From the NCBI GenBank assembly GCA_019419625.1, contig DXZO01000054.1, positions 1 through 53,744 on the forward strand: 53,744 nt of DNA, read 5' to 3'. Positions 9,715-18,537 of this stretch are shown here, one piece after another; within the stretch, counting starts at the first letter, position 1; each line of letters starts with the position of its first letter. The translations under genes and the position numbers were made by a program. Below the pieces are notes generated by a model that made no database searches, was not told the DNA's origin, and saw only the letters and a program-made list of their open reading frames with translations. This DNA comes from Collinsella sp. (GTDB taxonomy: Bacteria > Actinomycetota > Coriobacteriia > Coriobacteriales > Coriobacteriaceae).

Positions 9715-10566
9715 TTACACGCGGCGGGGCTTTTGGTTGATGCGGTAGAGCTCGGCGAGTCCTCGCAACGTCAGCGTGTCGTCGACCGTCAGACTGTGAC
9801 CGACCAACGACGCGAGCGCCTCGGCGTCGTCGCCGGTAATGACGATGGGCACGTCGCCTTCCCCCGCGGCCTTGGTCGCGCGCATCTCGGCGAGCACCAT
9901 GTCGAGCATGCCGTCGATGCGGGCCACCTCGCCCAAGACCACGCCCGAGCGCATGGCCTCGCGCGTGTTGCGGCCGATCACATGCGTTGGCGCCGAAGGC
10001 TCAACCTGAGGCAGGCGCGCCGCAGCAGCCGAAAGCGAGCGGGCGCCAAGCGCCAGACCCGGCGCGATGACGCCGCCCACAAAGGTACCGTGCGCGTCGA
10101 TGACCTCGATATTGGTCGTGGTACCCAAGTCGATTACGATGCAGGGAGAGCCGTAGACGGCACGGGCCGCCACGGCGTCGGCGATGCGGTCGGGGCCGAT
10201 CTCGGCCGGATCGTCGTAGTGCACGGGCATGCCGGTCTTGAGACCCGGCCCCACGGTGAGCACGCGCCCCGTGCAGGTGCGGGAAAGCGCCACCTTCCAC
10301 GGGCGCTCGAGCGCCGGCACCACGCAGCTCAGCACTGCGGCCGCGGGAACGAGTGCGCCCGGCATGCCCGCATCGGCGGCAAGCGCGGCCATGACTTGAG
10401 CGAGACGCATACGCACTTCATCGGCCGTAATACGGGCCGGCGTCGTGATCTCGCACGTCGCAAGCGGGCATTCCTGCGCCGCGGCCGAATCCTCGGCAAA
10501 CAGACCAAAGCGAATGAACGTGTTACCCACGTCGACCGTCAATATATATGCGCACCCATTAAGCAT
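9715..10566 (-). CDS. coaX: Type III pantothenate kinase
   Basis: 283 residues. Phosphorylates pantothenate, the first step of coenzyme A synthesis. ASKHA-fold motifs are ILTVDVGNTFIRFGLF (phosphate loop), GPDRIADAVAA, VIDLGTTTNIEVID and FVGGVIAPGL. ATG at 10566 with AGGAG seven bases upstream; the ATG at 10620 lacks one. CoaX is the usual actinobacterial form next to or instead of CoaA. No operon partner is visible. Confidence 0.95.
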   Translation of the reverse strand: MLNGCAYILTVDVGNTFIRFGLFAEDSAAAQECPLATCEITTPARITADEVRMRLAQVMAALAADAGMPGALVPAAAVLSCVVPALERPWKVALSRTCTGRVLTVGPGLKTGMPVHYDDPAEIGPDRIADAVAARAVYGSPCIVIDLGTTTNIEVIDAHGTFVGGVIAPGLALGARSLSAAAARLPQVEPSAPTHVIGRNTREAMRSGVVLGEVARIDGMLDMVLAEMRATKAAGEGDVPIVITGDDAEALASLVGHSLTVDDTLTLRGLAELYRINQKPRRV

Positions 10567-10758
10567 CGTCGGCGCTCCTTTCGTCTGCCCAGCAGTATAT
10601 CGCCTACCTAAACCAGTCATCCCAAAATGACTAGCTTGCGGTTATACTGGTGCGCGGTCGTGCGCGAGCTCACGCGGCGGCCCTTGGTAACCCGACTTCC
10701 CGCGCCGTATCCGTAGCGGCGCTTGCGGGGGAAGCGGATATACGCAAAGGAGTTCTAT

Positions 10759-12462
10759 ATGAGCAATCCCTCGAACCGCACCTCGATGCGCGGTCAACTC
10801 ACGCTGCGCGGCGTCGTCATCGGCGTCCTTGGCTGCGTGATCATCACGGCAAGCTCGGCCTACACCGCCCTCAAGATGGGCGCACTCCCCTGGCCGATCG
10901 TCTTCGCTGCCGTCATCTCGCTGTTCTTCCTTAAGCTCATGGGCAACGCCAGCCTCAACGAGGCCAACGTCACCCACACCATCATGTCCGCAGGCGCCAT
11001 GGTCGCCGGCGGCCTGGCGTTTACCATCCCGGGCGCCTGGATGCTGGGCTATGCCGACCAGATCAGCTGGCTCGACATGTTTATCGTGGCACTCGCCGGC
11101 ACCATCCTGGGCCTGCTGGCCACGGCGCTCATCCACCGTCACTTTATCGTGGACGCTGCGCTTGAGTTCCCCACCGGCAACGCCGCAGCTCAGACCTTGC
11201 GCGCGACCGAGGCTGGCGGCAAAACCGGCAAGCAGCTCTTTGGTTCCATGGCCATCGCCGGCATCTATAGCGTGCTGCGCGACGCCCTGGGCGTGGTGCC
11301 CAGCATGCTGTGCACGCTCAATATCCCCGGCGTGACCTTTGGCATCTACAACTCGCCCATGCTGCTCTCCGTCGGCTTCCTCGTGGGCTTCGCCCCGGTC
11401 GCTTTCTGGTTTGCCGGCGCCCTGCTGGGCAACTTTGGCATCATCGTTGGCGGCACCGCTGCCGGTCTGTTTGACGTCATGACCGCACAGGGCATCGTCA
11501 AGTCCCTGGGCATGGGCCTCATGATGGGCTTTGGCGTCGCCGTCGTCCTCAAGGACATCCTGCCGCAGGTCGCCGGTATCGTCCGCGGTCTTGCCGCCGA
11601 CAGCTCCACCGACACCGACGAGCAGTCGCTCATCTCGGGCTCCCTTAAGCTCGACGCCGGCATCATCGGCCTGGGCGCTGCCGCCATCGCCGTGATCATC
11701 GCCATCGTGCTTGACCTTGGTCCCGTTCCGGCCGTCATCGTGACGCTGTTCACCTTTGTCACCACCATCATGAGCGCGCAGAGCTGCGGCCAGACGGGCA
11801 TCGACCCCATGGAGATCTTTGGCCTCATCGTCATGCTCATCGTGGCCGCCTTCGCTCAGATCGCTCAGGTCAAGCTGTTCTTTATCGCCGGCATCGTAGC
11901 CGTGGCGTGCGGCCTTGCGGGCGACGTCATGAACGACTTTAAGGCCGGCGCCGTGCTGGGCACCAACCCGCGTGCGCAGTGGATCGGCCAAGCTATTGGC
12001 GGCATCGTGGGCGCCCTGGTCGCCGCAGCCGTCATGGTCGCGCTCGTCACCGCCTATGGCCCGGACGCCTTTGGCCCCGACAAGAGCTTTGTTGCCGCGC
12101 AGGCAAGCGTCGTCGCCACCATGGTCTCGGGCATCCCGAGCGTGCCGTGGTTCGTTGGCGGCTTTATCGCCGGCATCGTCATGTACTGGCTCGGCATTCC
12201 AGCCATGATGATCGGCCTGGGCGTGTACCTGCCGTTCTACATGTCACTCACGGCATTCCTGGGCTCCTGCGTTAAGCTCGCCTACGACAAGTGGTCCGCC
12301 CACCGCGACGCCACCGCTGGTCTTTCCGACGAGGAGAGGGCTGCCAAGGACGCCGCCTTCCAGGAACAGGGTCTGGTCGTTGCCAGCGGCCTGCTCGGCG
12401 GCGAGTCCATCGTCGGCGTTATCCTGGCGTTTGTCTCCGTGGGCCTGAGCCTGCTGGGGTAG
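10759..12462 (+). CDS. OPT family oligopeptide transporter
   Basis: 567 residues, about 14 hydrophobic helices. Typical OPT features are SSAYTALKMGALPWPIVFAA near the start, NASLNEANVTHTIMSAGAMV (the conserved NxNEAN-type loop), EFPTGNAAAQTLRA and the C-terminal FLGSCVKLAYDKW. Substrate is probably small peptides or peptide-chelated metal. ATG at 10759 follows AAAGGAG; the upstream in-frame ATG at 10723 lacks a site. The roughly 120-base leader is GC-rich, with a possible -10 TATACT near 10645. A terminator follows at 12486. Confidence 0.9.
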   Translation: MSNPSNRTSMRGQLTLRGVVIGVLGCVIITASSAYTALKMGALPWPIVFAAVISLFFLKLMGNASLNEANVTHTIMSAGAMVAGGLAFTIPGAWMLGYADQISWLDMFIVALAGTILGLLATALIHRHFIVDAALEFPTGNAAAQTLRATEAGGKTGKQLFGSMAIAGIYSVLRDALGVVPSMLCTLNIPGVTFGIYNSPMLLSVGFLVGFAPVAFWFAGALLGNFGIIVGGTAAGLFDVMTAQGIVKSLGMGLMMGFGVAVVLKDILPQVAGIVRGLAADSSTDTDEQSLISGSLKLDAGIIGLGAAAIAVIIAIVLDLGPVPAVIVTLFTFVTTIMSAQSCGQTGIDPMEIFGLIVMLIVAAFAQIAQVKLFFIAGIVAVACGLAGDVMNDFKAGAVLGTNPRAQWIGQAIGGIVGALVAAAVMVALVTAYGPDAFGPDKSFVAAQASVVATMVSGIPSVPWFVGGFIAGIVMYWLGIPAMMIGLGVYLPFYMSLTAFLGSCVKLAYDKWSAHRDATAGLSDEERAAKDAAFQEQGLVVASGLLGGESIVGVILAFVSVGLSLLG

Positions 12463-12485
12463 GCCGAACAACAACGCACCAGCGC

Positions 12486-12526
12486 AGAGCGCGGAGTCGG
12501 AATCAAACCGGCCCCGCGCTTTTTTG
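12486..12526 (+). terminator. Terminator of the OPT transporter gene
   Basis: Stem GCGCGG (12489–12494) / CCGCGC (12514–12519) followed directly by TTTTTTT. Confidence 0.8.
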
Positions 12527-12677
12527 TCTATTTGACTCTTATGATCCTCACGGCGTTTTAGCCATGTCGATTGGCCTGACTTCCAGGTCAACAAACCTTG
12601 TCTGACACCTCGCCTAACGCGGTGTAGAGTAAAGACGACAGACGCAAGAAGCGGCTCAGAAGCTAAACGAGGTAAGC

Positions 12678-13817
12678 ATGGAACTCGACAAACAACAGAT
12701 CAAGCGGCTGCGCGAGCGTCATCATCGTCGTCACGGTATACGCCCTGCACACAGCGAGGCCATGGAGAATGCCACCCGTTTCCTTAAGCAGGCGTTCAAC
12801 ATTCGCGAGGGACGCGCGCCCTATCACGTGATTCGCAAGCGCTTTGTAAACGGGGCGCGCCTGACTGGCTCGCACTTATGCATCCTGATCATTGCCATGT
12901 TGATCGCGAGCATCGGCCTCGATATCGACTCGGATATCGCCATTGTAGGTGCCATGCTCATCTGCCCGCTCATGGGCTCGGTCCTTGCCATGGCATATGG
13001 CATCGCCACGCTCGACCGCGAGATTACCGTCGAGGCCATTGCCGGTCTCGCGTTGCAGATGGCCTTCTGCCTGATCACGTCCACGCTGTACTTTAAGCTC
13101 TCACCGCTCGGCACCACCACGGCCGCTATCATCGACAACTCGACACCCACCGTCTGGGATCTTGCCGTCGCGCTCGCGGGTGGCTTTGCCGGAGGCCTGG
13201 GCAACTCGCGCGACCAGGAGCCCGCGACGCTTATCGCGGGCGTGGCCGTGGCAACCGCGCTCATGCCGCCCCTGTGCGCGGCGGGTTACGGCATCGCCAT
13301 CGCGAGCGGGTCGCTGTTTCTCTCGGCGCTCTACGAATTTGGCATCAACGTTGTCTTTATCGCGCTGGCGGCCGAAGCCGTATTGCTTCTTCTACGTGTA
13401 CCGCTCAAGCGTGACCTCAACGGCGACGGCATTGTGACCGCTGAGGAAAATGCCGAGGTCGACGAGCTATCGCGCAAGGTGCGCCGCCGCATCATCGTGG
13501 GCACGGTGATCTTTGCCATCCCCTGCATCGTTATGACCGCGGGATCCATTGGCTCGGCGCAGGCCGGCGTGCAGGACGGCTATGGCGTCACCGAAACCAC
13601 GCGCGAGCTTGCCGCGGTGCTGCCGGGCTTTAAGGATTACACCGTTGCCGTCGAGACCTCGGCCACCGAAGGCGAGGAGGAGGGCATCGTCGAGCGCGAG
13701 GTTGTCGCCCATGTGACGACAAGCGAGACACTTGGGGCGCACGACCGTCGTGTTGCCCGCAAGCTCATCGACCTCAATGTGCCCGAACTCGATCGCGTGG
13801 AGTATGACGTAAAGTGA
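12678..13817 (+). CDS. DUF389 membrane protein with EF-hand-like loop
   Basis: 379 residues. After a basic N-terminus come membrane helices from about residue 62 on. DUF389 hallmarks are DIAIVGAMLICPLMGSVLAM, GGLGNSRDQEP and GVAVATALMPPLCAAGYG. Between the last two helical blocks, residues 246–257 (DLNGDGIVTAEE) fit the 12-residue EF-hand calcium loop at positions 1, 3, 5, 6, 8 and 12. A soluble C-terminal domain follows (about 310–379). DUF389 proteins have no settled function. Start ATG with GAGG upstream. Monocistronic. Confidence 0.85.
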   Translation: MELDKQQIKRLRERHHRRHGIRPAHSEAMENATRFLKQAFNIREGRAPYHVIRKRFVNGARLTGSHLCILIIAMLIASIGLDIDSDIAIVGAMLICPLMGSVLAMAYGIATLDREITVEAIAGLALQMAFCLITSTLYFKLSPLGTTTAAIIDNSTPTVWDLAVALAGGFAGGLGNSRDQEPATLIAGVAVATALMPPLCAAGYGIAIASGSLFLSALYEFGINVVFIALAAEAVLLLLRVPLKRDLNGDGIVTAEENAEVDELSRKVRRRIIVGTVIFAIPCIVMTAGSIGSAQAGVQDGYGVTETTRELAAVLPGFKDYTVAVETSATEGEEEGIVEREVVAHVTTSETLGAHDRRVARKLIDLNVPELDRVEYDVK

Positions 13818-13888
13818 TGCAGAGCGTGGGATAGATGCGCACACGGGCGCAAGCGGCGATGAAGTGCAAACGCGACACGGACGCAAGC

Positions 13889-13922
13889 AAAAACGGGGCG
13901 CAGGCACAACGCCCACGCCCCG
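13889..13922 (-). terminator. Terminator of the small exported-protein gene
   Basis: CGGGGCG (13894–13900) and CGCCCCG (13916–13922) stem; on the minus strand it is followed by TTTTTGC. It lies 22 bases after the stop at 13945. Confidence 0.75.
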
Positions 13923-13944
13923 CTCGCTGTCTTGTTGCCACAAA

Positions 13945-14394
13945 TCAACTGTCCGTATCGACATCGCCAGACTCCACTGTAAACGCCGGACCGGTACTCA
14001 CCAGATAAAAACGGGTCACCTTGGTATCTCTAAATAGATAGAGCTGCCCGCTATCGCGTCGGCGCGAAATATACGCCACGTGGACCCTGCCATATATTTC
14101 GCCGTTTTCATTCTTTAATACCAGAATATTGGGATCGTCCATACGCTCGAACTGCCCATCAACGCAGCCGCCGCCCTTGCCGACCAGTTGCCATCGATGG
14201 TTATCCTCTTCAAGAAAGGCCAGGGTTTCCAAACCTGCTTTGTCATCCCGATAGTAACCATCAATGGCGAAGCCTTCGGAAGCGCATTCCTGCATGTAGG
14301 ACGTTTCTCGGTTTGCGGCAAACAGGCCCGCAGCGCCACAGAGCACTGCCAGACAAACCACTGCAAGGGTTATCGAAATAGCACGGCGACCCAT
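13945..14394 (-). CDS. Hypothetical exported or membrane-anchored protein
   Basis: 149 residues, not recognised. Residues 1–25 (MGRRAISITLAVVCLAVLCG…) form a signal peptide or single N-terminal anchor with an Arg-rich start. The remainder is soluble and hydrophilic, with a tryptophan/glycine-rich centre (HRWQLVGKGGGC) and a beta-rich end. Cys37 and Cys77 could form a disulfide outside the cell. The ribosome site is weak (GGTTGGG). Single gene with its own terminator; no context clue to function. Confidence 0.65.
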   Translation of the reverse strand: MGRRAISITLAVVCLAVLCGAAGLFAANRETSYMQECASEGFAIDGYYRDDKAGLETLAFLEEDNHRWQLVGKGGGCVDGQFERMDDPNILVLKNENGEIYGRVHVAYISRRRDSGQLYLFRDTKVTRFYLVSTGPAFTVESGDVDTDS

Positions 14395-14625
14395 GTTAGC
14401 CCAACCGATAGTTATTTAACGGAGCGCGAAACATACCTGGAACCTCCGATATCAGGGGGAACGTCGCGGGCAGGCCAGCGACATCTATATGCTTTTTTAT
14501 CAAACCATATGGCTGCCACTCGTTGGAGATAGGTTCCATAAACGGACAGTGATATTCGACGAACGGCCACATTTATCAATTAACCCAGAGTTATGGAGGC
14601 GTTTTTCATATTGCGAGACCGCGGT

Positions 14626-14755
14626 TTTCGGAAGTGCGGTGAAAAACTGAGTTCTGCCGACCAGACCGACTTTTTTAGCAATAAAACCGCAGGTCACAAG
14701 AGTGTAAAAGAGCAGTGTGCTCGGAGGTTCGGAGTTTTTCCCCGCACTTCCGAAA
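14626..14755. repeat. MITE-like inverted-repeat element, copy A
   Basis: 22-bp terminal arms, TTTCGGAAGTGCGGTGAAAA… (14626–14647) and its near-perfect complement (14734–14755), enclose about 85 bases. The shorter element at 20048–20167 shares the CGGAAGTG ends, the CACTTCCGAAA right end and a GCCG…GA(C/G)TTTTTT inner stretch. No coding capacity. Confidence 0.65.
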
Positions 14756-14807
14756 TCCGAGTCCACGAAAGGCGTCGGCAAGGCCATTTACGCAACATAT
14801 ATCCAGT

Positions 14808-14844
14808 AAAAACGGGTGGTAGCCGGTATGACTGCCACCCGTTT
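14808..14844 (-). terminator. Hairpin with T-run downstream of the activase gene remnant
   Basis: Stem ACGGGTGGTA (14812–14821) / TGCCACCCGT (14833–14842), followed on the minus strand by TTTTT. It lies 28 bases after the remnant's stop codon and is probably its former terminator. Confidence 0.65.
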
Positions 14845-14871
14845 GTCTCATACCAGCCTAAAGCAGGCATG

Positions 14872-15080
14872 TTACTTCTTAATGCCGCGTCCCAGACGCT
14901 CGGCGACCGACGCCACGGCGTCCTCGCTAGCCAAATCACAGGCAGGCGAAGGGCTGCGTGCAGATGATGTTGGGCGCGCCGTGGTCGATCAGGTCAAGCA
15001 TCTCGGCCGTGAGCAGCCAGCCCTCGCCCATGTTGTTACACACCGAAAGCACCGTACGGGCCTTGTCGGCCATGGTGCCA
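14872..15080 (-). pseudogene. Decayed 3′ fragment of a 2-hydroxyacyl-CoA dehydratase activase gene
   Basis: Two pieces match the intact gene at 20321–25099. Positions 14872–14932 correspond to its last 20 or so codons and end in a stop. Positions about 14948–15080 correspond to codons near 1441–1487 (intact positions 20642–20775). By eye the pieces are about 90% and 95% identical. The roughly 85 codons between them are missing and the junction shifts the frame, so nothing is translated in register. It has the same strand and flank order as the intact gene, and lies at the left edge of the island while the intact gene lies at the right edge. Confidence 0.85.
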
Positions 15081-15104
15081 ACACCTGAAGATTTTGTCCG
15101 TAAC

Positions 15105-15704
15105 TCAAAGAGCTAGAATATTGATAAACTCCAAACACATCATGGCTAAAAGAGACGGGCACACTGTCCCTGTTTTTCGCACAAGCAGCGCAAAAATAAG
15201 GCCCAGGCAAAGATAGCCCCCCATCATTGCAATGATGTAATTTGTGGGTGCCCCGATTAGACACTGTTGGGTCACGAGAAGCAATGCCCATAGCATCGAC
15301 TGTATAACTGCCCTTATGTAAAACGGCCGAACAAGTCCGGCGATTGTGTATTCAAATAAAAATACATACCTAAATAGCAGCTCATCCAAAACTGAAACCG
15401 AGCAGAGCAACACCCATCTGGTTATTGATTTTCCACTCATATTGAGTATAGCGGCCATAAGAATAAATACGATGCAAATGAGCTGCCATCCCAAAAGAAT
15501 CCCACCCCGCTTGGGTTTATCCCAGGAAACAGCACCCCGAGTTGCAAAAAGATAGACTACCAACGCACAAAAGAGCGCCCCTATAGAGCACAGCCAAGCG
15601 GAGGATCCTTTTGTAATAATCCAAATAGCCCACGGCACGCTAGCAACCATCGTGCCCAGTAGATAGCGTGTCCCCAGGCGCATTTTTTCAGTCGCTTTTC
15701 CCAA
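15105..15704 (-). CDS. CPBP-like intramembrane protein of the RiPP cluster
   Basis: 199 residues, about six membrane helices. Its plan matches the CPBP (CAAX protease/bacteriocin-processing) family: motif 1 appears as LDELLFRYVFL around residue 107, where active members have EExxxR. The usual downstream helix histidines are not obvious; the expected HxxxN region reads LLAMMCLEFIN. It may therefore be an inactive immunity-type member rather than a leader protease. The start used is TTG at 15704, overlapping the exporter stop by 17 bases; ATG at 15683 is an alternative. Last gene of the cluster, AT-rich like its neighbours. No terminator is evident before the remnant at 15080. Confidence 0.6.
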   Translation of the reverse strand: MGKATEKMRLGTRYLLGTMVASVPWAIWIITKGSSAWLCSIGALFCALVVYLFATRGAVSWDKPKRGGILLGWQLICIVFILMAAILNMSGKSITRWVLLCSVSVLDELLFRYVFLFEYTIAGLVRPFYIRAVIQSMLWALLLVTQQCLIGAPTNYIIAMMGGYLCLGLIFALLVRKTGTVCPSLLAMMCLEFINILAL

Positions 15705-17262
15705 GCTCTACCACCTCATCACTAGCGGCTATTAGGTCCATATCGTGTGTAATTGCAATGACAATCTTGTGCTTTCGCATTTCCTTCATAGCTTTTATCA
15801 GAGCTTCTTTATGAGCAATATCGAGTGATGCTGTTGGCTCATCGAATAAATAGACGTCTGCCTTCTTTTCTAAGACCCGCCTAATTTCCAGTTGCTCCAG
15901 TTCCCCGGGAGACATTCCTCCGCACCTCTTCCTTTCGATAGAAGGAAAGTTTCTATCGCAAAGAAAATCCTTTACTGATATCGGAGTTTGTTCAGCAAAC
16001 GAAACTAGCTTCTGTCTAAGGAGCTCACAGTTGATTTCTTCTTGGGCCTTACCGTTGTAGGAAATAGTCCCAACGTAATCCGAATTGAAACAACCCATCA
16101 ATAAGTACGCAAGGGTCGTTTTGCCCGAGCCATTAATCCCTACAAGAGCATAGAGCTTTCCTTTTTCAAACCTGATATTCAAGTTGCTGTAGAGACACTT
16201 TCCATTTAATGTAAAGCCGAAATTACGCAGTTCGATGTAATCGATCTCCATGAGCTCCTCTCCAGCAGCAGCCAAAGACATTTTAGAGGCATTTAGACGA
16301 GATATCGATGAGAAGCAGTCTTGTACGCTACTACCTATACCGTAGATTGACCTCACGGCAGATAGCATTAAAGCCATGTAGCTCGAAACGGCAACAAGTT
16401 GGCCTACACTCATGCTTCCATGCATTACATAGAAAGCCGAAATCAAAAGAATGGTGACCTGGGACGCAGCCGCAGCAAAGGAATCCGTTGCCTGAAATCT
16501 CGAAACGACACTTTGATAGGCAACTCCGGCGTGCAGCAAAGACGAAAAAAAGCTATCTATGGATTTCAATGCTCTTTCGAATAGCACATTAACATACAAA
16601 AATCTCTGATGCGCAAGTACGGACTCCACTTTTCCGAAATACAGGGACTGCTCCTCTTTAAAGGTCAGACCTGAAACAAAAAGCGGTTTTTTAAATAAAG
16701 CATATGCAATTGCATACAAGATGCAAAATGTCACGGAAACCCAAAAGAGCGCTACAGAGCATCTATAGAGAAAAATAAAACTGATACCTAGCTGGACAAC
16801 CGCAAGAAGTACCGTCTGGAGCATTGACAATCCGAAGGAAGCCACAGTATTGGCATCTGAACAAATTTGTTGAGTTTTTTCAGCAGACTCCTGCTCAAAA
16901 TATAACTCAAAAGGCATCCGAACGAGCTCGTCGATTTTACTTCGAACAATCGAGAATGCAGCCACGGTCGTTATCCGCATTGAAAGAAGGGTGCTTAAAT
17001 AACTGACAACAATATCGATTAGTGCCGCAAAACCAATTTGAGCACTGCCAATCATGATAGTATCGTAAGATGTTCTTTTAGATATATTGTCAACCAGAGC
17101 GCTCGTAAGCAGCGGGGATACAGAAGTCATCATTCCAGATATTATTAAGCACAGTGTAAAGGCTATAACCATAAGCAATTGGGAAGAAAAACCAAGTCTG
17201 AAATATGGCAGATAATCGAAGAGCTTCGTTGAGCCTGTATCACTTCTTATGTTTGAGATCAT
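15688..17262 (-). CDS. ABC exporter (fused permease and ATPase) of the RiPP cluster
   Basis: 524 residues, a half-transporter: about six membrane helices in residues 25–310, then an ATPase domain. Visible motifs are Walker A GINGSGKTT, a variant signature MSPGELEQLEIRR (LSGGQ in most exporters), Walker B VYLFDEPTASLD and the switch His in ITHD. There is no N-terminal C39 peptidase domain, so leader removal must come from elsewhere. The start overlaps the radical SAM stop by 23 bases, showing tight translational coupling. Likely exports the modified cysteine-rich peptides and may confer self-protection. Homodimer expected. Confidence 0.88.
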   Translation of the reverse strand: MISNIRSDTGSTKLFDYLPYFRLGFSSQLLMVIAFTLCLIISGMMTSVSPLLTSALVDNISKRTSYDTIMIGSAQIGFAALIDIVVSYLSTLLSMRITTVAAFSIVRSKIDELVRMPFELYFEQESAEKTQQICSDANTVASFGLSMLQTVLLAVVQLGISFIFLYRCSVALFWVSVTFCILYAIAYALFKKPLFVSGLTFKEEQSLYFGKVESVLAHQRFLYVNVLFERALKSIDSFFSSLLHAGVAYQSVVSRFQATDSFAAAASQVTILLISAFYVMHGSMSVGQLVAVSSYMALMLSAVRSIYGIGSSVQDCFSSISRLNASKMSLAAAGEELMEIDYIELRNFGFTLNGKCLYSNLNIRFEKGKLYALVGINGSGKTTLAYLLMGCFNSDYVGTISYNGKAQEEINCELLRQKLVSFAEQTPISVKDFLCDRNFPSIERKRCGGMSPGELEQLEIRRVLEKKADVYLFDEPTASLDIAHKEALIKAMKEMRKHKIVIAITHDMDLIAASDEVVELGKSD

Positions 17263-18499
17263 AGGCCGCTCTCATTACTTTTATACAGTTCTTTCTTGCG
17301 GATACACAGCTTGTCTTATTTTCATACAGCCTGGTGAAGGGACAGCCACCCATGCACATAGGAAGAAGCGAGCAGTTAAGACATTCTGAATCTGAACAAA
17401 AGTCGTAAGCATTCCATTTGGAAACTTCGAATGCGTTACTCGCTACGCTTTCAAAGATGCTGCCATAACTTCTGTCGGAATATCCTATTTCATTCCAGCA
17501 TTTATATAAGGAACCGTCTGGTCCAATAACTTCTGAATATTTATTGACGGCTCCGCATATGGTCGGATTAAAGCCTGGAAGATACGGATCCATGTACCCC
17601 GTCATTTTGTAGCGAGATAAACAGGATGCTTCAATCGAAGCAAATTCGTCCTCTGAATAGCACGGAGAGTTAGCGCATGCCCCATTTATATCATCTACTG
17701 CCGCTAAATACAGTTTTACTCTATTACGAAGACCTTTTTGATCAAGCGAATCAATCAAGCGATCAATCTGATCACCGTTCGTCGGATCAACATTAACTCT
17801 TAAGATGACATCGAGGTACGCACTAGCTCTTTTTACGTTATCGATAATACGGTTGAACGTATCGCCGCCAGAAGGAAGACATCTTCGTCGATTGTGTATT
17901 TCAGGCGGACCATCGACAGTCACCTGAACGTGCGTGACCCCATTTTTTGCAAGCAACTCCGCCGTTTTCTCATCTAAGAAATAACCATTGGTCACCATAC
18001 TGGCGTTAAATAAGATTTCATCACTTCGGATTCCGCGCGTAATCTTCTCCACCGTCTCAATCGCCAATAAAGGCTCGCCGCCATACCAGGCAACCTGCAA
18101 ACTATCTGCCTGATTGTCTAAAGCCATGCCATTGATATGCTTTATTACCTGATCGACGCACTGGTCGCTCATTGAACCATAACGCTTGCCGTCCTCATAA
18201 CAATACGGACACCTGAAATTACAATTCAATGTCGGAGCTATCGTAAATGAAAGTGATTTTGATTGCATGCGACAGGCCGATGATATCTCTTTTAAATGTT
18301 CGATTTCGTCAAGTCCGTCGGAAACCAACAACCCCGCGTCCATCAAATTGTCGACAATTTCCGAAGGGCCATTAGCCCCATTCGCAAATAGCGCCTTCTC
18401 ATATTCCGCATCCAACGCAACGATTGCGCCGGAGTAAGAGTTATATACCAGCGTAGGTTGATTACCTTTATCGATTACATTAAAGCGAGACTGTTTCAT
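17240..18499 (-). CDS. Radical SAM/SPASM peptide maturase
   Basis: 419 residues. Residues 1–75 look like the peptide-recognition N-terminal part of SPASM maturases (VYNSYSGAIVALDAEYE). The radical SAM cluster is C93, C97 and C100 in LNCNFRCPYCYED, with the SAM-binding GGEP in VAWYGGEPLL. The C-terminal SPASM domain has CGAVNKYSEVIGPDGSLYKC, then CxxCx5CxxxC (CLNCSLLPMCMGGC) and a final pair of Cys, giving two auxiliary [4Fe-4S] clusters. Such enzymes form thioether or C–C crosslinks on small peptides. Two cysteine-rich precursor genes lie just upstream in the same operon. ATG with CGGAG upstream. Thioether formation is the likely chemistry. Confidence 0.92.
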   Translation of the reverse strand: MKQSRFNVIDKGNQPTLVYNSYSGAIVALDAEYEKALFANGANGPSEIVDNLMDAGLLVSDGLDEIEHLKEISSACRMQSKSLSFTIAPTLNCNFRCPYCYEDGKRYGSMSDQCVDQVIKHINGMALDNQADSLQVAWYGGEPLLAIETVEKITRGIRSDEILFNASMVTNGYFLDEKTAELLAKNGVTHVQVTVDGPPEIHNRRRCLPSGGDTFNRIIDNVKRASAYLDVILRVNVDPTNGDQIDRLIDSLDQKGLRNRVKLYLAAVDDINGACANSPCYSEDEFASIEASCLSRYKMTGYMDPYLPGFNPTICGAVNKYSEVIGPDGSLYKCWNEIGYSDRSYGSIFESVASNAFEVSKWNAYDFCSDSECLNCSLLPMCMGGCPFTRLYENKTSCVSARKNCIKVMRAAYDLKHKK

Positions 18500-18537
18500 T
18501 TCTACTCCGTTGCATATTTCAATATTTCAACCTGCCA

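Larger units (their letters stand above)
14395..14871. other. Gene-free left border of the AT-rich island
   Basis: 477 bases without a convincing gene. It holds a MITE-like inverted-repeat element (14626–14755) and a minus-strand hairpin (14808–14844). The rest (14395–14625) shows nothing beyond a fall in GC content. Confidence 0.6.

Noticed and set aside
10631..10758. Possible riboswitch in the OPT gene leader
   Set aside because: The GC-rich leader has some pairing potential, but no known riboswitch core could be recognised.
10642..11991. 449-codon minus-strand frame opposite the OPT transporter
   Set aside because: His/Asp/Gly-rich composition typical of antisense frames in high-GC genes; the plus strand has clear OPT motifs.
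14500..14787. 95-codon minus-strand frame at the island border
   Set aside because: It runs straight through the MITE-like inverted repeat, has no ribosome site and no family resemblance.
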